Source: Telmatactis stephensoni
Lineage: Eukaryota > Cnidaria > Anthozoa > Actiniaria > Isophelliidae
Reading direction: 5' to 3'
Assembly: GCA_029948255.1 (NCBI GenBank)
Contig: JALIZF010001541.1
Coordinates: forward strand, 331,984 to 395,983
Length of the DNA: 64,000 nucleotides
Shown: positions 17,482-30,915 of the stretch, piece after piece
Layout of the letters: every line of letters starts with the position of its first letter
Position numbering within the stretch: position 1 is the stretch's first letter
Translations under genes and position numbers: made by a program
Notes under the pieces: model-generated
The model's input: the letters and a program-made list of their open reading frames with translations, nothing else
Told to the model about the DNA's origin: nothing
Databases searched by the model: none

Positions 17482-18975
17482 TTATGTATCACTATCTCCA
17501 GATCTTTGAGCTCTGTCTTTTTGTAGCAACTTTTTTCTGTGAAAAAATGAAAATGAAATAAATGAAAACAAAAAACAAAACAAAAGAAGAAAATGAAAAG
17601 AAAGAAAACAAAACAAATCATATAATAGATCAACTTTTGTGGTAACAAAATTTTACTCACAAAAACTCATTGGCTGCTTGAAGTTCTTCAATTTTTTGTT
17701 CTGTTTGGGCCATCCATTGTTGATACTTTTCACCCCATGATAATTTCAGCTTTATTATAAGAAATAATATTTAGTAAGAACTATTTCCTACTTTTAATGC
17801 TTGCATTTTAATTATAAATTTACATTATTCACAGGGTAAGCTTGATAAAGGTCTGGATATACAGCTCTAATCTCATTTCTTTTATCAGTCACCCGAGGTA
17901 GCCTGGGATCAGTCCATTATTATACTGTCATCTGGGGATAGTATTATCTCCCCTCTAGCAATATACCTCAATTTTGAGTTTCTCTTCCTTGTCACACCAT
18001 TCAGCTTCCTTTCTGCTCAAACGTACATAAAGTTCTTCAATCAGTAGTTTCTGCTCTGCATTTTGAACCACCAGACTTGCATTTCTCTCTTCTAGTTCTT
18101 TGCACTTTTCTTGTAATTTTATCAGCTCTGACTGGGACTCTGAATTCATTTCCTGATAATTTGATTAATCAATGTTTACATGATGTCAAAGTTAGTTTAA
18201 CATGTGTTGTTGTTGTTGTTGTTATTTTGTTGTAGTTGTTGTCATTTTGTTGTTGTTGTTTTTAGAGGGAGGAGTTTGAAAGTTTAAGATGCTGGTAATG
18301 TGAAGGGTATTCTGGCTTACAGTCTGCCCAGCTAGCCATAAGCCTTGGGACATTTGACATTACCTTTCTCTGGTTCTTTAACTTTTCTAGTTCTTCTGCA
18401 TGACTCATCTTTAATTTGGCAATTTGATCCTTTAGGGTTTCAATCTCCTTTTCATTAGAACTTTCTTTGTGCTGTTCTTTTCCCTGGGACGTTTTGCCTG
18501 CTGATTCCTTACAATGGCATCTTGTCTCATGTTGTCCCAGTTTAGGAACGGCAGTTGAGACATATTCTTTGTCTTTCTTTATGATAGTTTGACTCTTGGC
18601 CTTCCGTAAGTCTTCAAGTCTCCTTTTGAGCTCAGACACTTGACTCTCTAACTTTATAGTCAACAATAACAACAAATTGAGTAAAGAAATAGAGACGGAG
18701 AATAAACAAAGGTATCATAGAAAAGGACGGAAAATGAAGGGGAGGAAGAAAGGGAAATATAAAATAAGAGAAAAAGAAATGGGGGAGCGATAAGATGCAA
18801 GGAAAAAAAGAGCAGCTTGCTTGGTTGAAATGGTGACACTGGAAACATAAATTTCAGTTCCAAGATTCACCTCTTTAACACGTTCTGAGGAATACGAAGA
18901 TTGTTGACTGCTCCTTTCATCAATAACACTGTTTTTCTTCGCAGTGCTTGTACTTGATTTTCGACGCGTTGCCAT
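17482..18975 (-). CDS. 240-residue coiled-coil protein of unknown family
   Basis: Exons on the minus strand: 18975-18871, 18651-18364, 18152-17967, 17749-17661, 17536-17482 (stop TAA). Junctions are GT-AG, phase 0 until the last (phase 2), and give 240 residues. The N-terminus is basic and Ser-rich (MATRRKSSTSTAKK), which looks disordered. Residues ~36-230 are heptad-like and rich in Leu, Glu and Lys with few Pro or Gly, so a long coiled coil is expected. Exon 4 contains a Trp-rich island (LSWGEKYQQWMAQTEQ). I do not recognise the family; a centrosomal or ciliary protein would be typical of this architecture, but that is a guess. An upstream ATG three codons earlier (18984) is in frame. The exon model is well supported by perfect phase agreement across four junctions. 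Confidence 0.85.
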
Positions 18976-19326
18976 GCCAATCACATAAAGCCAGCAGAAA
19001 ATTACGCAAAATTTTTCTCTAGCACAATCAATCCATACTTTTATCTTTAGAGATTGGGATGCTAGCTGAAGAAATTATCCCAAACGGCTTTTCGTGCGAA
19101 GTTGTTGCGTTTGTGAAATTCTTGTAGTTGTTTGTTAATCCACTTGGGCTTCCTGCATATTTTGCTCAGTCGGAAAATTATCGTTTAAAAATCGTGACAA
19201 AGCCGGAAGTTAGTCGGACACTTTCGTATATCAGTCGGGTCAACCATTTGCCAAGGCAGAAAACAGAAGCAGTTTCTTCTAAAATGTTTTGTAAAAATTA
19301 TTGATATTTAGTAAACTTTAAAAGAA
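18976..19326. promoter_or_regulatory. Bidirectional promoter between coiled-coil gene and MRPL41
   Basis: The start codons of the coiled-coil gene (-, 18975) and MRPL41 (+, 19327) are 351 bp apart and divergent. The interval holds no repeat and no TATA-like box at a convincing distance. It is less AT-biased than the flanking introns. A shared TATA-less promoter is inferred from geometry. Confidence 0.6.
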
Positions 19327-21112
19327 ATGCCACTTCAGATCGTTAGAGGGTTATTTAGAGGAGCTACTAGAGGAGTATTGACCGGAAAAAAAGGGAATAA
19401 GCAATTTTATAAAGGTAAGACTTCTTCACGTGCTTTCCAAACTCTGTCATTTGAAATTTTGTAGCCTAGAAAATTTGATTGCTATCGAGAAATATTACTT
19501 ACCTTCGAGATATGTTTACTTTTATATTTTAGAAGAAAATTTTTCACTAATTTGAGTGATATAAAGTTAACTTATTCCGAATTTTTCCGAAATCGTGGCT
19601 TTTGCCACAGGTAGCCCAACATTGCTTTAATGCTGCAAACATGCATGTGCAAACACTGTCTTGTGAATACAAACAAAACGGTAAATTTTATGAAATTTTC
19701 TTCATTGGTTTCAGGCCGAGGTGTTAGACCTCCAGGATACCACACAAGTAAAGGTAAAATATAGATAAAAAGTTACCTTATCCATGTTAGTAGCTTGGCT
19801 ACAGCAGTGAACACTTTATCATCTCTTCATCAGTATTCAATGAGGCACTGGGTTTTTCATGAGGGGGGTGGTTGGGGTCAGAGAAAGACAAAACCACAGA
19901 GTTTGTATTGAGAAAATGGGAGTTCCTGGGTGTTACTAGGGGGAAAGTGGGGGGCATCGTTTTAAAAATTTCCTCTTTGGAGGGGAGTGGGGGCTAGATT
20001 TTTTTGGAACCACACAATAGCAATTGTGTAATATAATTTATATATTATTTGTTCTACCAAGGTGGATACAGAATTGTCCAGAAGAAAGTCCCTGAATTTA
20101 TTGTTCCAGATTTAACTGGGTTTGAGGTAAGATAAACTTTAATGAAATAACTTGGGGGATACTCTGGGTGGCACTGTTGGCCGAGTGGTGAGAGCACCCG
20201 CCTTTCACCGCTGTAGTCTGGGTTCGAGTCCCAGCTCAGGCATCAGATCATATGTGAATTAAGTTTGTTTGATGTGTTGTTCTCTACCAATTACCACAAG
20301 GGTTTTTTCTCTGGGTTCTCCCATTTTTCCTCCCTCAGCAAAAATCAACATGTGAGTTAATGAGTGATTTATGCAAAATATTTAATGTGAAAGTAGTGAG
20401 TATGAGTGCCAGCAGAAGAATAGCCACTATGTGGATCTGCTGTACATAGAAGATTATTTATTTATTTATTTATTTATAAAAGACCTTGTCCAGAGCAGTA
20501 CTCTTCAAATACAATCCTCTTGTGAGATATGCTTCTTTGTTTGAAAACCTTTAATAGCCATTTCCCAAGATTCAGTTGAGTGAATCCTGAACTATCAAAA
20601 GCCTTGTTCTCATTACACTAGCTGACTATAAATTTTTATCATGTGAATAATTGTTTAATTAACAACTAAAGCTGCTTTATTGTCAAATTCAATGTCATTG
20701 TCAGCACATGATAGTGTACACTGAAACTGAGGCTTTGGATAGTACAGGGCTCATTCATCTGTATCTTGGGAAACGACAATTTGAAGGATGTTCATCTCAA
20801 ACAAAGAATCTTATTCCCCAAGAGCTGGATTGTACTGAGAAAACATTGGGGCAAGCAAATAAGGTCTATTACGTACTGAACATAAATTGTGTAATAATTA
20901 ATATATCAATAGAGAGTTACAAATGTACCTAGTTTTTTACGCGCAATGTTACTTATAACTTTTTTTAATTATTACTTTCTTCCTTATTTCAGCTCAAGCC
21001 ATATGTATCATATAAGGCACCAAAGGTTGACGAACCTCCTTTGACTGCAGAAAGACTACTTCAGATGGTTAAAGATAATATTCACTTAATCAAGTTTCGA
21101 GAAGTACCTTGA
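19327..21112 (+). CDS. MRPL41: Mitochondrial large ribosomal subunit protein mL41
   Basis: mL41 is a small structural protein of the mitochondrial 39S ribosomal subunit. Exons: 19327-19414, 19715-19753, 20062-20126, 20993-21112 (stop TGA), with GT-AG junctions in phases 1, 1 and 0, giving 103 residues. Human mL41 is 137 residues; the C-terminal tail is shorter here. Diagnostic conserved stretch across exons 3 and 4: [20 protein letters not shown], then PPLTAERLLQ. The N-terminus (MPLQIVRGLFRGATRG) is basic and amphipathic, as expected for import to the matrix. The AATAAA at 21117 lies five bases after the stop, so the 3' UTR must be very short, or a later signal is used. The last intron holds a SINE. 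Confidence 0.93.
20166..20478 (+). mobile_element. tRNA-derived SINE, family B copy 1, in MRPL41 intron
   Basis: A-box TGGCCGAGTGG at 20178 and B-box GGTTCGAGTCC at 20221 form a leucine/serine-like tRNA head. The body (tgtgaattaagtttgtttga, ttttttctctgggttctccc, aaaatcaacatgtgag) is shared with the copy at 49154-49440. It ends in a TTTA-repeat tail at 20455-20478. Confidence 0.85.
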
Positions 21113-24100
21113 TATAAATAAAACTGGAATAATATGCAATCAAAAAACGTACATATGTTATGCCAAATCTGACTCCAAAACACGTGACGCACGAATTTGT
21201 AGCGTAGCTCCGCCGTAACCGGGTGATTCTTATTCTAATATTGCGACAATTAATAGATAATCGATAGAAAATCAATCGATAAATATCGATAAAAATATAG
21301 TGTAAGTTTTAAATCGATTAATGGATATCAGTCAAATCAACCATATCGATTGTTGTCGACTCATCGATTGAAAAATCTATATCAATTGACTAATATATCC
21401 TGGAATTTATGTCTATGGTTCTCACCATATTTACCATAAAACAAGATAAAAGTAAAGTATATACTGGAAATAAAGTAAAGTACTTTAAAGTTAATATTTT
21501 ATTATTGAATTTCGGGGAAATAAAGATTTACTACGATGATCAGTGACCAATATCAAAGAATACGACCTCGGAGACCCACACTAGTTTTGAGAAACTTGCT
21601 AAGATTTGCTAAAATATTTTGTCACTAAAAATAGCAAGCTTAAAGTATGTAAACGTGCGGGCCTCGTAAAAACGTGACATGGTTCACTAACTTCTAATTT
21701 GCAACTACGTTGGCTACTTCGTTACTTTGATAAACATAGCCGAAGCATTTTTTTTAAAATGTCACATTGTTATTTTTACTGCTAAAAATACTTAAAAATA
21801 CCATTTCGTACTCAAACATTTGTGTGGTCTGATAAAATTTAGAATCGAAGTAAATAAGTAAAACGAGAAAACATGACAAAAGCCGTGTAATGTTAGGTAA
21901 ACTATGTGCAATTATATTATTCACAAAATCATTAAAGTGAAGTGAAGTAACTACGTCACCGAACTGGAAAATGACCTCATGTAATTCCAGTCCTTTTGCG
22001 AATTACGTATCTCCCAGAATTTAATTGCTATTTTCAGCTATTCCTTTACATTCAGCTTCATATGGTCAATACTTCAATTGAGTCAGGAATATTTGAGCAT
22101 CTCAACAATTGATCAACAACTCCCGAAGTCGATACATCAGAAAAACTCCTTAAAATAATCGAATAGATCGATCAGGAGTAAAATCAAGACCCTCTATCTT
22201 CTCTCTCACTTCTGAACGTAGAAATCATTGCAAAGGAAACTTTCAAGACATTCAAGTTATTAGGTGAGTTGATATTGTGAGTAGACTTTTTTGCCATACC
22301 TGTGTACAGCCGTTTTCCCCCTCCTCCTCCAACTCCCCCCCCCCCCCCCCCCCCACCACACACACACACACACACTCCACGTAGGGGGAGGGGTGGGAAA
22401 CGGCTGTACACAGGCTGTACCAGTATGACCAAATGAGTTAACTGATATTCAGGTAGGCACCCCCATTGATCACATTCGTTTACAGTAAAGACGCAAATAT
22501 CCAATATCGTCTATTTTTACACAATAACAACTGCAAGACGATGTCAGACGTAACTATCACCCCATGATCGCAGACAAATAAAAAAATTCGCCAGGCAGGT
22601 GTGGAATGCGGCAAAGATAATGAAATTTTTTGTGTAGACATTAAAGTCGCTTAAAATAACCTTTATAAATGTTCAAAAAAAAAAAAAAAAAGAAAGAAAG
22701 AAAGAAAGAAAGAAAAGAAAAGAAAAGAGAAACGAGAAGGGTAACTCATCTAAGTTCAAAATTTGCGAGTACAAACGTTTACGTTCAAAATTTCACAGTT
22801 CCACTCTACGTCTATAATTTCTGTGTTTCATGACGTGTGCTCTGTTCAAAATTTAATTATGTGTTAAAAATGTTCGTGTTCAAAATTTCTGCGTTCAAAG
22901 TCAGTACGAGTTTTGTCTCAGCTCTGTAAATTACGCCTGCGAAGCGGATGACTGGAACAACATTTCTTGGTTTGAGCATGGCGTTGGTAAGACTTGCCAT
23001 ATGCTATTAGATGACTTCTACCCAGGAATTATTTAATATATACAAATAGTCCAATGTCATATGTCATATTTTGTTGGCAAATAAAGGATTTCTTGAGTGC
23101 GTTCTTGGCTTTCAGTATCAAGCATACTTCTAAAGTGTAAAACAAATATTACAAATTCTTGGGTAGAAGTCATCTACTTTAGCAGCTTGATAACTCAAAA
23201 GTACATGTAGAGTTCAAACGAGGAAATCATTTGCACCAGTCAACTGTTTACGTGCAGTATAATCGTTACTGACATTTTCAAATCAGGGAGGAGGGGCACA
23301 TTAAATCTAACAATCAAGCCGTCCTCATGGGCCGATCATTAAACTTTGGAAGGAAATGGTGGGCGATTTCGTGATTAGTCAAAATTTTAATCTTCCAATA
23401 AATTCCACCAAGATATTCAATCTCCTTGAAACTTTGCAGTTTTACTATTATTGATGTAGCAAATTTGATAGTGCCTTTTTTCCGATAAATTAAATATCTT
23501 ATAATGTCATGTCTATTGTATGCAAAAGAAAAAAGAAAGTGCTTTCTGTCTCATTTGTAACTACGTAAGACATGCTTTTGTTCCTGAACTATCGTGCCAA
23601 TTCGTTAACTTTGTGACTGACAAAGTCACTATTTTGAAATCATCTAACTACGATAATCTCGCCAAAAAACTCAATGATAGTTTCAGTTTTAGATAGTTTG
23701 GGTTTTTATTAGTCTTTTTTTTCCTTTTCCTTTTCATATTGATCTAAATTCAAATTTCTATACGACCAATACAAAAATGACATATTACTTTTTACTGAAC
23801 AATAAATGCTTCTTTAACCTAGATTTTTAATATAATAATTTGTCGAACTGAAGATGGACGCTTAGTCCGAAAGCTCGACAAATTATTAAAAATCTAGGTT
23901 GAAGCAGTATTGTTCGATATGTCAAAAGAACTGTTCGAAATGACTTTTCGTTGGAATTTGGCAGTAATATGAATAAAAAAAGGAAGAGGAAAAGAAAAAA
24001 AAAGGAAGAATATTTCGAACCATATAAAGTACTGATTAGCATTATTACAATCCATAGCAACAATTGTAGATGACGTCAAACTGACATCGGTCAATTTACA

Positions 24101-24183
24101 GAATTTAATTATTCATATTAACTATTCCCTCAAATTTCTACATAGTTTAGTTTCACATGTCTGTCCTACAACTGAATGAATAT
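21113..24183. other. Intergenic tract, ATCGAT cluster and simple repeats
   Basis: No coding exon recognised. 21250-21385 has six ATCGAT words, one in a full TATCGATA. 22299-22414 is an inverted repeat (cctgtgtacagccgttttcc ... gggaaacggctgtacacagg) that encloses a run of about 18 C and a CA repeat; the C run could form a G-quadruplex or i-motif. 22676-22730 is A-rich with GAAA repeats. 22755-22910 has several gttcaaaatt words at irregular spacing. An ATG-to-donor stretch at 22948-22986 is phase 0 and was not accepted as an exon. Confidence 0.6.
23777..23925. mobile_element. Foldback element with hammerhead-like loop
   Basis: The arms (gaacaataaatgcttcttta then acctagatttttaat; mirrored by aaaaatctaggttgaagcag then tattgttc) enclose a loop bounded by gtcgaa and ctcgac. 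The loop reads CTGAAGA, then a GGAC/GTCC stem, then GAAA. That order recalls a hammerhead ribozyme core, as found in Penelope-like retroelements, but stem III is missing. Called as a foldback repeat; the ribozyme idea is treated in the findings. Confidence 0.55.
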
Positions 24184-24281
24184 ATGGACACCTCAACTCC
24201 CAGAAGAAAGTACAGAAAAAATCCTCCGAGAAAGCCTCTGTATCTAAAAGTCATTGTAAGGGACGCTGTTCAATGTTTCAG
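24184..24281 (+). CDS. Candidate alternative first exon of the SIK gene (unit 1)
   Basis: ATG at 24184 opens 32 codons (MDTSTPRRKYRKNPPRKP, then LYLKVIVRDAVQ) ending in AG before a GTAACG donor at 24282, phase 2. The acceptor at 39131 supplies the missing base (AG+G = Arg) and is open into the kinase. A TGACGTCA lies 106 bp upstream at 24071. The peptide is basic and related to that of the candidate exon at 30824, which argues that both were once selected as protein. The distance to the acceptor (about 15 kb) is large. It could instead belong to a lost gene. Confidence 0.4.
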
Positions 24282-24649
24282 GTAACGACTTTTGTCATTC
24301 AATCTCTTGTACACTCAACGATCGATCGATACAGTATGCTAAATTTTCCAACACATCAACCTCACTCAATTTGTACAAAAATAACAGCCAACTTTCGATA
24401 CATTGGATGCGTAACAGCAAACAATACGGTCAAGTCGAGGCTCGGGGAGAAATAAAACGATTGTCCATTGTTCGATGGGAGCCTCAATTTGAATTGCTTT
24501 GTGCGTGATCACTCAACCAACATATCGAAAGTGGTCTATTGCCCCTCCAAAGTACAGCTAAAATTTACACAACTAAATCGAATTCAACCGAATACATTTC
24601 AGCCTGGCTCTAGGTGTAGGTATTTATTCCTCTTTTACATTTAATTTTC

Positions 24650-24870
24650 CTTTAGGGTCCCCTATACCTTTTGCGTGAAACGTGAATGGCTAATTAATTT
24701 TGACGTGAAACGTGAATTAAGGTCTAAAATCTTTTTGCGTCCATGCGAAACCAACTTTTGATATTTTTGTGAACGTGAAAGCGATTTTTGAATTATCCGT
24801 GACGAGTGAAAAGACCAAATATTTTTGCGTAATTTCATTTTGCAAAGGGGTATAGAAGGCCTTGTTCCTT
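24650..24870. repeat. gacgtgaaacgtgaa-type dispersed repeat, copy 1
   Basis: The 140 bp from 24718 (aaggtctaaaatctttttg... through ...ttcattttgcaaaggggtat) recur at 25625-25765 with about 90 percent identity by eye. The left part holds repeated gtgaaacgtgaa words. It is open on the minus strand in both copies, but that may follow from composition. Confidence 0.7.
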
Positions 24871-24901
24871 TCCCATCCCACAAGTGAACGAATATATTGA
24901 C

Positions 24902-25092
24902 ACCTCAAGTTCCAGAACAAAGTCCAAGTAAAATCCTCCGAGAAATCCTCTGTGCCTTGAAATCATTATAAGGGAGATCTTAATAAGGCCCAGAAAACTT
25001 GATTTTCAAGTGATTACTGCAATCGTTGAAAAAGGTGTTGAGTTGGCGCAGCGTCCGTACGTAGCGATCAGTATTGAAACCAATTTTAAATA
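24902..25092 (+). pseudogene. Decayed copy of the 24184/30824 exon type (unit 2)
   Basis: Aligned with unit 1, this copy reads ATT in place of the start ATG and has an in-frame TAA after 11 codons. The conserved core (cctccgagaaatcctctgtg, then ttgaaatcatta) is still clear. After the core the frame stays open for about 50 further codons to a stop near 25092 and no donor is evident. I read it as an inactive duplicate. Confidence 0.45.
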
Positions 25093-25624
25093 AATCCTTT
25101 AGCTGACGATTTTCATTCACTCGTTCGTTGCCGAAAATTCAGCCTGTCCCCTCTTCAACGTAAATTTGAATTATTTTGAACTGCTTGTATATAAAAAGTA
25201 TAGAGGGATTTTACAGCAGACATATTTGTGGTCATATATATATTAAATCGTTTGTCATGTATTCAAAAACTTTCTATTGTACTTGCCCACAAATGGCTGC
25301 CATAAAATACATCTATATGTGATCAGCACTGACTTCAATATGTAGATGATGGTCCGAATAACAAATGGACTCGTTCACATCAAATCGACTGTCTAGCTAA
25401 GGATAGATCAACTGACGAGTGGATCATCGAATAAGGATAGAGAAAAATTTTATCAGAGCTGCTTTTTCATATTATTTTTCCCTTTAAAAATCTATGAGGA
25501 CAGCAGTCGTGTTAAGAACCATTTCTGAAATAATCACATCAAAACAAACTTAGATTTACTACGTTTCGACGTTCGCATGAAGCTTTTTTATTTACGTTTT
25601 TGCTCATTCGAATAAATAGTCATA

Positions 25625-25765
25625 AAGGTCTAAAATCTTTTTGGTCTACGTGAAAGCAACTTTTGATTTTTTTGTGAACGTGAAAGAGATTTTTGAATTA
25701 TCCGTGACGCGTGAAAAGACCAAATATTTTTGTGTGATTTCATTTTGCAAAGGGGGGTATAGGGG
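25625..25765. repeat. Dispersed repeat, copy 2
   Basis: Second copy of the 140-bp unit at 24718-24858. On the minus strand it directly abuts the end of a LINE reverse-transcriptase fragment, so it may be that element's 3' region or a separate insertion. Confidence 0.7.
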
Positions 25766-25774
25766 ACCCTGCTA

Positions 25775-25900
25775 GCTGTTTGGTTGTAATTCTGGAGGCA
25801 AAATCGTGCTGCTTTGCTCTGGACTCTTTCAAGTGTAGTAATGTCTTTCTTGTGGCTGAATACGGGTCCCACGAGGTGCACTTGCGTATTCTTGTTTAGA
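25775..25900 (-). pseudogene. LINE (non-LTR retrotransposon) reverse transcriptase C-terminal fragment
   Basis: On the minus strand the frame reads VGPVFSHKKDITTLERVQ then SKAARFCLQNYNQTAS. This matches the end of the RT domain of many animal LINEs, where a Trp-Asp-Pro or Gly-Pro motif and Lys-Asp-Ile precede LeuGluxValGlnxxAlaAlaArgPhe. Only about 40 residues remain. It is a 5'- and 3'-truncated scrap. Confidence 0.7.
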
Positions 25901-25933
25901 TCTTACGATGGTAGCATATGCTGTTTCTTAAAA

Positions 25934-26129
25934 AAAGAAGAGAAGAGAAGAGACGAGACGAGACGAGACGAGACGAGACGAGACGAGACGAGACGAGACG
26001 AGACGAGACGAGACGAGACGAGACGAGACGAGACGAGACGAGACGAGACGAGACGAGACGAGACGAGACGAGAAGAGAAAAAAAGAAAAATAAATAGATG
26101 AATAAATAGATGAATAAATGAATAAATAA

Positions 26130-26189
<60 letters not shown>

Positions 26190-26190
26190 T
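25934..26190. repeat. (GAGAC)n then (GATA)n microsatellite
   Basis: About 130 bp of perfect agacg/gagac pentamers (25950-26072), then gaaaa/aataaatagatg, then gatagata to 26188. In all frames this reads open; the Ile-Tyr-Leu-Ser and Arg-Arg-Asp-Glu-Thr peptides are artefacts. Confidence 0.95.
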
Positions 26191-26255
26191 TCAATATGCT
26201 TTATTAACATGACCTATGATTTTACAGGTATTGTCAAAGCTAATTAAAGTTTTTC
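26188..26255 (-). mobile_element. LINE-type 3' end with TATC tail, copy 1
   Basis: On the minus strand, acctgtaaaatcataggtca then tgttaataaagcatattgaa runs into (TATC)n. The same end recurs at 29735-29795. An AATAAA followed by a microsatellite tail is typical of CR1/L2-like LINE 3' ends. It implies that the GATA arrays here are retroelement tails that expanded. Confidence 0.55.
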
Positions 26256-26543
26256 TTTGCTAATAATTGTATATAAGAACAGTAACTATGTGATAAAAAA
26301 TCCATATATTATATAGATAAAATTATTAATCTTATAATCGTATAATGTTATTGATCATACAAATCATGTACATAATGTGTACGTAGAATCAAATAAAAGT
26401 TCATAAAATTGGGATTAATTTAAATTCGATCTATTGCATAAAAACAAACACAAATTAAAATCAAGGGGTCTAAATACAATATTATGTTTATTTTCAATTG
26501 AGTATGAGAAATTACTTAATATAAATTTCACCTAAAATCAAAT

Positions 26544-26688
<145 letters not shown>

Positions 26689-26819
26689 AGATTCATCGGC
26701 CTTTTTGTAACCTGAAATGCTCCTTTTTGTAACTTTTTTCCCTATTGTAACCTCATTTGACGTTACAAAAGGGAAATGATCCCTTTTGTAACCTGCATGA
26801 AGGGACCCTGTTCCCTAAT

Positions 26820-26966
26820 GTAACCTTAGTGTTCCCTAATGTAACTTGAGTGATCCCTAATGTAACTTGACTGTTCCCTAATGTAACCTTAGTGCTCCCT
26901 AATGTAACTTGAGTGATCCCGAATGTAACTTGACTGTTCCCTAATGTAACCTTGATGTTCCCTTTT
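26820..26966. repeat. 21-bp minisatellite with three-unit higher-order period
   Basis: Seven contiguous 21-mers of consensus gtaacntnantgntcccnaat are ordered A B C A B C A, where A = gtaaccttagtgttccctaat-type, B = ...ttgagtgatcc..., C = ...ttgactgttcc.... The period is therefore 63 bp above 21 bp. Because 21 is divisible by three, the minus strand is open and reads a Val-Thr-Leu-Gly-Asn heptapeptide. I see no start context, splice site or codon bias that would make it a gene. Confidence 0.9.
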
Positions 26967-29795
<2,829 letters not shown>

Positions 29796-30149
29796 TAACA
29801 TATGGCTAGTCATTAAACAATGGATTTAAAATATAAAAATTGATCAATATGATAAAGTAATTTAAAATATAATTTGGATGTACATATATAATGTTTTTGT
29901 ATAAAATCTAAGAAATGATATATATAGTAAAAATCAATAAATATTTCAAATGAAATCAATCAATAAATCAATGTGACTTAAATGATTAGATTAATCAATA
30001 TGATAAAATATGAAAATAAAATTAAAAAAATTGAAAATTGATTGGAACGTACAAAGTATAAAATATATAGATATATAAGATAATATATGAAGTAACCTAC
30101 TCAAGCATGGAATATCTTAATAGATTATTTAGCAATTTTTTCTTTTCTC

Positions 30150-30215
<66 letters not shown>

Positions 30216-30680
30216 ATAAATATATAAAAATAGATAGAGTGGTTTTCATAAACCCGTGAAACAAAAACTATTAGTTAAAGTGTAATAGTCAGATGACAAC
30301 AAAAGAAAACAATGGTATTAGGGTTTACTAAAGTGTATTAAACTAAAGTGTATTTCACGGGTTTATGAAAACCACTCTAAAAATGGATAAATAAATAAAA
30401 AATAGATAAATAAACAAATAAATAAATAGATACATAAACAAATAGATAAATAAATGAATAGATAAATCAATAAATAAATAGATAAATCAATGGATAAATC
30501 AATAAATAAATAGATAAATAAATAAATAAATAATACATAAATAGATGGATAAATAGATAAACAAATAGATAAACAAATAAAAATTAATAAATAAATATAG
30601 ATAAATAAATAGATGAATAAATAAAAATAGATAAATAAACAAATAAATAAATAAAGATTAAAAATTCCAAAACAAAGCAA
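30150..30680. repeat. GATA and AAATAGATAAATA microsatellite field
   Basis: gata units at 30151-30212 and mixed aaataaatagat units at 30380-30660. A 143-bp foldback element separates the two. No coding content. Confidence 0.9.
30236..30378. mobile_element. Foldback MITE inside the microsatellite
   Basis: agagtggttttcataaaccc and its exact complement gggtttatgaaaaccactct bound 143 bp. The microsatellite continues on both sides, so the element inserted into it. Flanks (aaaaatagat / aaaaatggat) may be an imperfect target duplication. Confidence 0.85.
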
Positions 30681-30823
30681 ACGAACAAAAATCTTTGTGT
30701 GGCCAGATGACGTCAGTATGTCGTCTACATATGTAAATTACTCAATTCCTAAGTTTCATCGTCTAACAACTCTCTCTTTTTTTCACAGCTACACACCATA
30801 CATTTAAGCAACACTCTGCAACG

Positions 30824-30915
30824 ATGACAAATTGTAAGTCAAATCGACCGAGAAATCCTCTGTATATTGAGGTCATTAAGAAAGAGGCAATTAAGGCAGT
30901 AATTTCACAGTACGG
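30824..30915 (+). CDS. Candidate alternative first exon of the SIK gene (unit 3)
   Basis: ATG at 30824 opens 30 codons (MTNCKSNRPRNPLYIEV, then IKKEAIKAVISQY) ending GG before a strong GTGAGT donor at 30916, phase 2. Joined to 39131 it gives Gly and continues in frame. The core NRPRNPLYIEVI matches NPPRKPLYLKVI of the exon at 24184. TGACGTCA lies at 30708, 116 bp upstream. An acceptor-like tttttttcacag at 30777-30788 means that it could also be a second exon with an untranslated exon before it. Confidence 0.45.

Noticed and set aside
22948..22986. ATG-initiated 13-codon stretch before a gtaaga donor upstream of SIK
   Set aside because: It ends in phase 0 and would break the frame at the 39131 acceptor. 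It is kept as a counter-example to the first-exon array.
23840..23885. Functional hammerhead ribozyme
   Set aside because: Stem III is missing and three unpaired bases separate stem I from CTGAAGA, so it does not meet the hammerhead consensus. Kept only as a possible relic.
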